Assembly: GCA_036520315.1 (NCBI GenBank)
Contig: DATDJZ010000136.1
Coordinates: forward strand, 1 to 10,763
Direction: 5' to 3'
Length of the DNA stretch: 10,763 nt
Source of the DNA: DASUPK01 sp036520315
Lineage (GTDB): Bacteria; Actinomycetota; Thermoleophilia; Solirubrobacterales; 70-9
In this document: positions 6,550 to 10,763 of the stretch, in pieces
Layout: each line of letters starts with the position of its first letter
Position numbering within the stretch: position 1 is the first letter of the stretch
Translations under genes and position numbers: made by a program
Notes under the pieces: generated by a model
What the model was told of the DNA's origin: nothing
The model's database searches: none
The model's input: only the letters and a program-made list of their open reading frames with translations

Positions 6550-6552
6550 TAG

Positions 6553-6601
6553 TCCGACAGCCCGCCGGCTTCGAGGGCCTTCGAAGCCGGCGGCTGACGG
6601 A
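6553..6601. terminator. Long hairpin between convergent genes (second)
   Basis: A 13-bp perfect stem (6562-6574 with 6581-6593, loop GGGCCT) extends past a bulged C61 by CAG/CTG, and past one mismatch by TCCG/CGGA, spanning 6553-6601. It begins about 22 nt beyond the haloperoxidase stop on the minus strand and is probably its terminator, perhaps bidirectional. It lacks U tracts on both strands. Confidence 0.6.
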
Positions 6602-6623
6602 GTACGTCGCTAGAAACGCAACC

Positions 6624-8159
6624 TCAGACCGGAAGCTTCTGTGCCTTCTTCCGGCACCTCTTGCGCGCCTTCTTCGAGTGCTTCCTCTTGCACTTCTTGA
6701 GCGCCGCCGCGCGCCGCCCGCTTGGTGCCTGGACGGCGCGCCGCCCGGTTGGTGCCTGGACGGCGCGCTGCCCGCTTGGTGCCTGGGCCTGGAAGTAGTG
6801 CTTCCCCAGGTATTGGGCGACCTTCTTGCCCAGCACGGCTCCCTGCACGTCGGCGGTGCGGAAGTGGATGCCGCTCCACACGCGCGCGCCGATGATCTCC
6901 TTGAGGGCCCCCGAGAAGCGGTCGAAGCTCCGCGGCGGGCAGGGTGCGGGACTGCATTTGTTGCTGATCGCGGTGAACGCGATCTTGTCGGTGCCGAAGA
7001 AGCCCTGCAGCGCATGCACGAAGGCCCCGCTGATGCAGGTGTGCCCCGACGGGTGGTCCGGGAAGCCGGGGGTGACGAGCGGCGGCCCGGAGACGGGGAT
7101 CGTGGGGTTAAACAGCGGCAGCCAGGCCGGGTCGGCCTCGGTCGCCGGGTTGCCGTCGCTAGCGGCCTCGCGGATCGCGGTGATCGGGCGCCAGAAGTTC
7201 CAGTAGTACTTGTCGTTCCAGCAGCCGATCGAGCCATCGGCCCCGGCCAGATTGGTCATCGCGAGCAGGCGGGCGCTCTCGACGCCGTCCAGCTGCTCGC
7301 TCTCCGCCAGCGCGCGGAAGACGCGGTTCCAGATCGAGATGCCGCTGTCCTGCCAGAAGATCGCGGCTGCCGTCTGGTCGGCGGTGCGGCTCGTGCTCGT
7401 CAGCGAGCCGAGCTCCTTGACCTCGTTGAAGTCCTCCGCGTAGGCGGCGCTGGTGAGCGCGTTCGGGCCGTCGGTGCGGAGCATCTCCACGCTCGGGACG
7501 AGGAACGGGTCCACGTTCCCCACAAAGGCGCCGGGGTCGCCGCCGAAGTTGGGCGGCGTCTTCCGCCACTCTCCAGGATCGGTGCCGTCGACGACCGCGA
7601 ACGGGTCGAAGCGTCCGTCGTCGGCGCGCGCGGCGAGCATCGCCGCGGCGGCGGCGGACCCCGCCGCAATGCCGTCCTGCTTGTGAACGTCCTCGGGAAT
7701 CGCCGCGAGGGAGTCCGCGTAGGCCTTGTCGAGCCAGACACGAACCGCCGGCGGCAGCATCGGCGCCCCGGCCTGCTGGAGCCCGGCTAGCACCGTGTAG
7801 GCGGCGGTAGCGGCGGCGGCAGCCTTCGAGGCCGATGGCGAGGCCGGCGGAAGCCCGGCGAGATACGGCTGATGCCCGCCGTCGATCGCGTTGACGGCGT
7901 CGTAGACGGCGCCCTGCACCATTCCCACGTGAAGCACGGAAACCTGCGGCGCCTGGCCGATGCCCGGCATGACGGGCGCGGTGGGTGGGTTGCCGAGCGC
8001 GTTCGCTGCGTAGAGGTTCCAGTCTCGGACCGCCTCGGCGCTCGTGGGCTGCGCCGCGCCCGCGGTCGCCGGGATCGCGAGTGCGCAGATTCCGAGGACG
8101 ATCAAGACCAGCCGACGCCACGCCGGCCGGGTCAGGTTGGTGATGGTGTGAGCCCTCAT
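6624..8159 (-). CDS. Exported vanadium haloperoxidase / PAP2-type phosphatase with Lys/Cys tail
   Basis: A 511-aa protein from ATG 8159, chosen because AAGGAGG (8172-8166) is 6 nt upstream and a Sec signal peptide follows (cleavage about 35). The open frame extends 61 codons further up into the leader and is not coding there. The vanadate/phosphate pocket is complete: K317-x6-R324-P325 (KYYWNFWRP), P370-SGH (371-373), and R426-x5-H432-x3-D437 (ARVWSGIHFRTAD). Residue spacing agrees with known vanadium haloperoxidases. The enzyme should oxidise halides with H2O2 or, if it prefers phosphate, act as an acid phosphatase; sequence alone does not decide. The C-terminus has three 9-aa repeats of the QAPSGRRAV type, then AAALKKC, a basic stretch and CRKKAQKLPV. 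The same terminal module ends the dehydrogenase at 2771-4144. Confidence 0.9.
   Translation of the reverse strand: MRAHTITNLTRPAWRRLVLIVLGICALAIPATAGAAQPTSAEAVRDWNLYAANALGNPPTAPVMPGIGQAPQVSVLHVGMVQGAVYDAVNAIDGGHQPYLAGLPPASPSASKAAAAATAAYTVLAGLQQAGAPMLPPAVRVWLDKAYADSLAAIPEDVHKQDGIAAGSAAAAAMLAARADDGRFDPFAVVDGTDPGEWRKTPPNFGGDPGAFVGNVDPFLVPSVEMLRTDGPNALTSAAYAEDFNEVKELGSLTSTSRTADQTAAAIFWQDSGISIWNRVFRALAESEQLDGVESARLLAMTNLAGADGSIGCWNDKYYWNFWRPITAIREAASDGNPATEADPAWLPLFNPTIPVSGPPLVTPGFPDHPSGHTCISGAFVHALQGFFGTDKIAFTAISNKCSPAPCPPRSFDRFSGALKEIIGARVWSGIHFRTADVQGAVLGKKVAQYLGKHYFQAQAPSGQRAVQAPTGRRAVQAPSGRRAAALKKCKRKHSKKARKRCRKKAQKLPV
6710..6790 (-). repeat. Three tandem 27-bp repeats in haloperoxidase linker
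   Basis: Units at 6710-6736, 6737-6763 and 6764-6790 differ by one to a few bases. Each encodes nine residues of the [AV]QAP[ST]G[QR]RA type. They form a flexible Pro/Gly/Arg linker between the catalytic domain and the Lys/Cys tail. The dehydrogenase tail contains a single equivalent, SPTGRRAAA. Confidence 0.85.
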
Positions 8160-8296
8160 TTCGGGCCTCCTTCGAGTCGTGGCGTCGGACCTCCCAACGA
8201 GTCGAGGCTCCGGTGCCTGTTTGACGACCAGAAGGCTCCGACACGGCGGTACACACTCGGTACACAAGGGCCGGGCTAGGCGTGGTCTAGGCGTGC
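8152..8296 (-). promoter_or_regulatory. Duplicated leader, copy A (haloperoxidase gene)
   Basis: About 145 bp running from codon 3 upstream are nearly identical to 10548-10693 upstream of the Ig-like protein gene, with roughly a dozen differences. Shared parts, in sense order: GACCACGCCTAGCCCGG; two TGTACCG units with 11-bp period (8264-8258, 8253-8247); GCACCGGAGCCTC; a segment CGACTCGTTGGGAGGTCCGA (8204-8185); its imperfect repeat with the true Shine-Dalgarno (8179-8161); and the start codon. No canonical -35/-10 pair is obvious. The block probably holds promoter, operator and 5' UTR together. Confidence 0.75.
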
Positions 8297-8496
8297 GAAG
8301 GCGGCGCCGCCTACTCCCGCAGCCCGGCGGCTTCGAGCGCACCGCCTTGAGGCTAGGTATCAGCCGCTACGCGCCCCCGGCCTCGGGGATGGGCACCAGC
8401 GTTGCGCGAGCGCACGTGACCCGTCCTGCCGTCGCCGGGGGTGTCGGCGTAGAGTAGGCGCCGGAGGAGTGACCGAGCCGACAGGAGTGGATCAAG

Positions 8497-9864
8497 TTGA
8501 GCATGTACGCAGTCGTTAACCCGGCCACCGGCGAGAAGCTCCAGGAGTACCCAGAGATCTCAGACGACGAGCTCGACGCCGCCATCGCCAGGGCTTGGGA
8601 GGCGCGTGAAGCGCTCACCTCGCTCTCTGCGGCCGAGCGCGCCGAGAAGATCAAGCGCCTCGGCGAGCTCCACCTCGAGCGATGTGAGACGCTTGCCGCA
8701 ATCGCGGTGAAGGAGATGGGCAAGCCGATGGAGCAGGCCCTCGGCGAGGTCGACTTCTGCGGCGACATCTACGGGTACTACGCCGACCGCGCGGCGGACT
8801 TCCTCAAGGACAAGCCGATCGAGCTGCTTGCGGGCGAGGGCACGGCGGTGATCCGCCGGTCGGCGATGGGGCCGCTGCTCGGAATCATGCCCTGGAACTT
8901 CCCCTACTACCAGGTGGCCCGCTTCGCGGGACCGAACCTGATCGTCGGCAACCCGATCCTGCTGAAGCCAGCGCCCCAGTGCCCGGAGTCGGCCGAGGCG
9001 ATCCAGAAGATGTACGACGACGTCGGCCTCCCGGAGGGCGCGTACCAGACGATCCTCGCGACTCACGAGCAGATCGCCGAGAAGGTGATCCCCGACCCGC
9101 GCGTGCGCGGTGTCTCGGTCACCGGCTCCGAGCGAGCGGGCGCCGCCGTCGCCGAGGTCGCTGGACGGAACCTGAAGAAGGTGGTTCTCGAGATGGGAGG
9201 CTCCGACCCGTTCATCGTGCTCGCGACCCAGAACCTCGACGAGGTCGTCGACGCCGCGGTGGAGGCGCGCCTCGACAACACGGGCCAGTCGTGTAACGCC
9301 GCGAAGCGGTTCATCGTCGTCGACGAGCTCTACGACGACTTCCTCGCGAAGTTCACGGAGAAGATGAAGGAGGTGGAGCCCGGCGATCCGGCCCAGGACT
9401 CGGCGATGGGGCCACTCTCGTCGTCGACCGCGGCGGAGCGCCTTCAGGACCAGATCGACCGCGCGAAGGCCCAGGGCGCCGAGGCCGTTCTCGACGGCGA
9501 CCGGAAGGACAACTTCTTCGGCACGACGGTCCTCACCGGTATCAGCCCCGAGAGCGACGCCTACCGGGAGGAGTTCTTCGGGCCCGTCGCGAGCGTTTAC
9601 AGGGTCTCGTCCGAGGAGGAGGCGATCCGGGTCGCCAACGACACGCCGTTCGGCCTCGGCTCCTACGTCTTCACGACCGACCCCGAGCAGGGCGACCGCG
9701 TCGCCAACGACATCGAGGCCGGCATGGTCTTCGTGAACGGCGTCCTCCTTGACGGCGCCGAGTTGCCGTTCGGGGGCGTTAAGCATTCCGGCTTCGGACG
9801 CGAGCTCGGCCCGTACGGGATGGACGAGTTCGTCAACAAGAAGTTGATCCGCGTCGTGAAGTAG
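8497..9864 (+). CDS. gabD1: NAD(P)-dependent succinate-semialdehyde-type aldehyde dehydrogenase
   Basis: A 455-aa protein covering the full aldehyde dehydrogenase fold. Catalytic features are all present: MPWNFP with Asn134, Lys157 of LLKPAP, VTGSERAG (NAD-binding GS at 210-211), LEMGGSDPF with general base Glu232, GQSCNAAKR with nucleophile Cys266, and EEFFGP (358-363). The order and the GQSC-AAKRF form resemble mycobacterial GabD1, which oxidises succinate semialdehyde to succinate in the cytosol (GABA shunt/TCA bypass). Other short aldehydes remain possible. The start is probably TTG 8497, since AGGAG (8483-8487) lies 9 nt upstream; ATG 8503 would be 15 nt away. A TAGAGT (8450-8455) may be the -10, but no good -35 was seen. 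No GABA transaminase or partner gene lies in the window. Confidence 0.92.
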   Translation: MSMYAVVNPATGEKLQEYPEISDDELDAAIARAWEAREALTSLSAAERAEKIKRLGELHLERCETLAAIAVKEMGKPMEQALGEVDFCGDIYGYYADRAADFLKDKPIELLAGEGTAVIRRSAMGPLLGIMPWNFPYYQVARFAGPNLIVGNPILLKPAPQCPESAEAIQKMYDDVGLPEGAYQTILATHEQIAEKVIPDPRVRGVSVTGSERAGAAVAEVAGRNLKKVVLEMGGSDPFIVLATQNLDEVVDAAVEARLDNTGQSCNAAKRFIVVDELYDDFLAKFTEKMKEVEPGDPAQDSAMGPLSSSTAAERLQDQIDRAKAQGAEAVLDGDRKDNFFGTTVLTGISPESDAYREEFFGPVASVYRVSSEEEAIRVANDTPFGLGSYVFTTDPEQGDRVANDIEAGMVFVNGVLLDGAELPFGGVKHSGFGRELGPYGMDEFVNKKLIRVVK

Positions 9865-9879
9865 CGCGTCGGTCGGTGG

Positions 9880-9898
9880 GCTCCGCTCGGGGCGGAGC
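9880..9898. terminator. Hairpin after the aldehyde dehydrogenase gene
   Basis: GCTCCGC (9880-9886) pairs with GCGGAGC (9892-9898) around a TCGGG loop, 15 nt past the stop codon. No U tract follows. A second small GCCGCC/GGCGGC inverted repeat lies at 9974-9987, nearer the end of the convergent gene, and may serve that gene. Confidence 0.5.
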
Positions 9899-10027
9899 GA
9901 AACGGCGACGGGTTCCGGTTGGGAGCGACGGGGAGGTTGAATCCGGAGCAGGACTCATCACGAGCCGGGGTCAGCCGCCGAGGCGGCCCTTCCATTCAAA
10001 CCGACAGCCTCGGCGACCGGGTCGTTC

Positions 10028-10555
10028 CTACTTGACGAGTGTGATCGTGCGCTTCGCGGTCGCCACGTTCCCGGCCGCATCCGTCGCCTTGACGGTGACC
10101 TTCGCCTTGACGTTCTTGCCCTCGTCGAGCGCCTGGCGGACCTGCTTGCGCTGCTCCCCCTTCGCCAGCTCCGGCCCGAACCCTGGTGCGCCTTGATTGA
10201 CGTCCCCCGGCGCTCTCGGCTCGAGGTCGTAGGGGCCGCGCGGGGCGAGCTTGTCCATCTTGACGTTCGTCAGCTTCCCCGTGGCGCGTACGGTGCACAC
10301 CTCGTCGCCGCAGCTCACCCGGACATCCAAGTCGCACCAGGTCGAGTCGCAGGCATAGCTGGCGCCAATCGGCCGGTTCTGGGGGCTCTGCTTCTTCGGC
10401 CCCGAGAGCTGGAGGTCCGGCGGGGTGCTATCGACGGACTCCCCGCCCGCCAACGCCGTCTGCGCACCGAGCGCCATCACGCCGGCCGCAGCCACGCCGA
10501 TCACAACCGCCCATCGCTTACCCATCTTGTTCTTCCCTTTCGTCCCCGCCCTCAT
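10028..10555 (-). CDS. Small exported protein with bacterial Ig-like C-terminal strands
   Basis: A 175-aa protein. ATG 10555 is preferred because AAGGAGG (10568-10562) is 6 nt upstream, exactly as in the haloperoxidase gene with the same leader; ATG 10525 (residue 11, MGKRW) is an alternative with only a weak GGGA. A signal peptide covers about 1-36 (cleavage after ALA). The mature part begins with STPPDLQLSGPKKQ, as in actinobacterial Ig-like or PKD-like extracellular modules. It has four Cys in CDSTWCDLDVRVSCGDEVC (69, 74, 82, 87), and ends with KAKVTVKATDAAGN followed by KRTITLVK, the classic last two strands of an Ig-like domain. The likely role is structural or binding at the cell surface; no enzymatic motif is visible. 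It is convergent with the aldehyde dehydrogenase gene. Confidence 0.85.
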   Translation of the reverse strand: MRAGTKGKNKMGKRWAVVIGVAAAGVMALGAQTALAGGESVDSTPPDLQLSGPKKQSPQNRPIGASYACDSTWCDLDVRVSCGDEVCTVRATGKLTNVKMDKLAPRGPYDLEPRAPGDVNQGAPGFGPELAKGEQRKQVRQALDEGKNVKAKVTVKATDAAGNVATAKRTITLVK

Positions 10556-10693
10556 CTCGGGCCTCCTTCGAGTCGTGGCGTCGGACCTCCCAACGAGTCG
10601 AGGCTCCGGTGCCGGTTTGACAGCCAGAAGCCTCCGACACGGCGGTACATTCTCGGTACAAACGGCGCCGGGCTAGGCGTGGTCTGGGCGTGC
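10548..10693 (-). promoter_or_regulatory. Duplicated leader, copy B (Ig-like protein gene)
   Basis: Counterpart of 8152-8296. The stretch from the Shine-Dalgarno through the GCACCGGAG block is identical. Differences cluster between the operator-like units and next to GTTTGAC. The two TGTACCG units are at 10660-10654 and 10649-10643, keeping the 11-bp period although the bases between them differ, which suggests selection on the units. Similarity ends near 10693; the upstream 70 bp to the window end show nothing recognisable. Confidence 0.75.
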
Positions 10694-10763
10694 TGGAGCG
10701 GTTTGGGGCGCGAGCCGGTCGGCCGTCAACCCGACGGGCAGGCGGAGACGTAGTCCTGCTCGG

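Noticed and set aside
6379..6552. 57-codon plus-strand frame whose ATG overlaps the transporter stop (ATGA)
   Set aside because: The overlap resembles translational coupling, but there is no Shine-Dalgarno motif, the protein matches nothing I know, and the frame runs through the first hairpin.
8299..8312. 14-bp palindrome AGGCGGCGCCGCCT just upstream of leader copy A
   Set aside because: It is not present beside copy B, and simple GC palindromes are expected by chance in such DNA.
8469..8519. 16-codon upstream frame (GTG) overlapping the aldehyde dehydrogenase start
   Set aside because: GGAGG is only 1 nt from the GTG, too close to work, and nothing in the peptide suggests a leader function.
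10617..10622. TTGACA on the plus strand inside leader copy B
   Set aside because: Copy A has TTGACG and no -10 lies 16-19 nt downstream in either copy; the orientation is away from the gene.

Overview
The window looks like chromosomal DNA from a high-GC actinobacterium, most probably a Thermoleophilia/Solirubrobacterales-type soil organism. This is inferred from the strong GC bias at third codon positions, the Sec-exported RTX protein with a Cys-Gly-Pro-Gly C-terminus, the secreted bacterial-Ig-like protein and the lysine-rich C-terminal tails. No ribosomal or other taxonomic marker confirms it.

Layout. 41-141: a minus-strand tRNA with a CAU anticodon, followed directly by a perfect terminator hairpin. 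142-771: no gene recognised. 772-1851 (minus): secreted RTX calcium-binding protein. 1852-2339: intergenic, containing an exact 40-bp copy (2218-2257) of the 5' half of the tRNA. 2340-2588 (minus): C-terminal remnant of a tyrosine recombinase. Together these mark a decayed integration site. 2771-4144 (plus): exported glucose/sorbosone dehydrogenase-type beta-propeller with a Lys/Cys tail. 4316-4816 (plus): small exported protein of unknown function. 4902-5170: frameshifted SnoaL/NTF2-like relic. 5519-6382 (plus): EamA/DMT-type membrane transporter. 6528-6601: two hairpins between convergent genes. 6624-8159 (minus): exported vanadium-haloperoxidase/PAP2-type enzyme ending in the same kind of Lys/Cys tail. 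8497-9864 (plus): succinate-semialdehyde-type aldehyde dehydrogenase. 10028-10555 (minus): small exported Ig-like protein.

The genes do not form an obvious pathway. Five of the seven intact genes encode products with Sec-type signal peptides, so the theme is the cell surface. Two links cross gene boundaries. (1) The propeller enzyme and the haloperoxidase, unrelated in fold, share a C-terminal module: P-T/S-G-R-R-A-A-A-L-K-K-C, then a basic stretch, then C-[KR]-K-K-A-x-K-L-P-V at the very end. It looks like a C-terminal sorting, anchoring or binding tag. (2) The haloperoxidase gene and the Ig-like protein gene, about 2.4 kb apart, have nearly identical ~145-bp leaders, including an 11-bp-period operator-like direct repeat and a duplicated Shine-Dalgarno segment. 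This suggests common control of two exported proteins.
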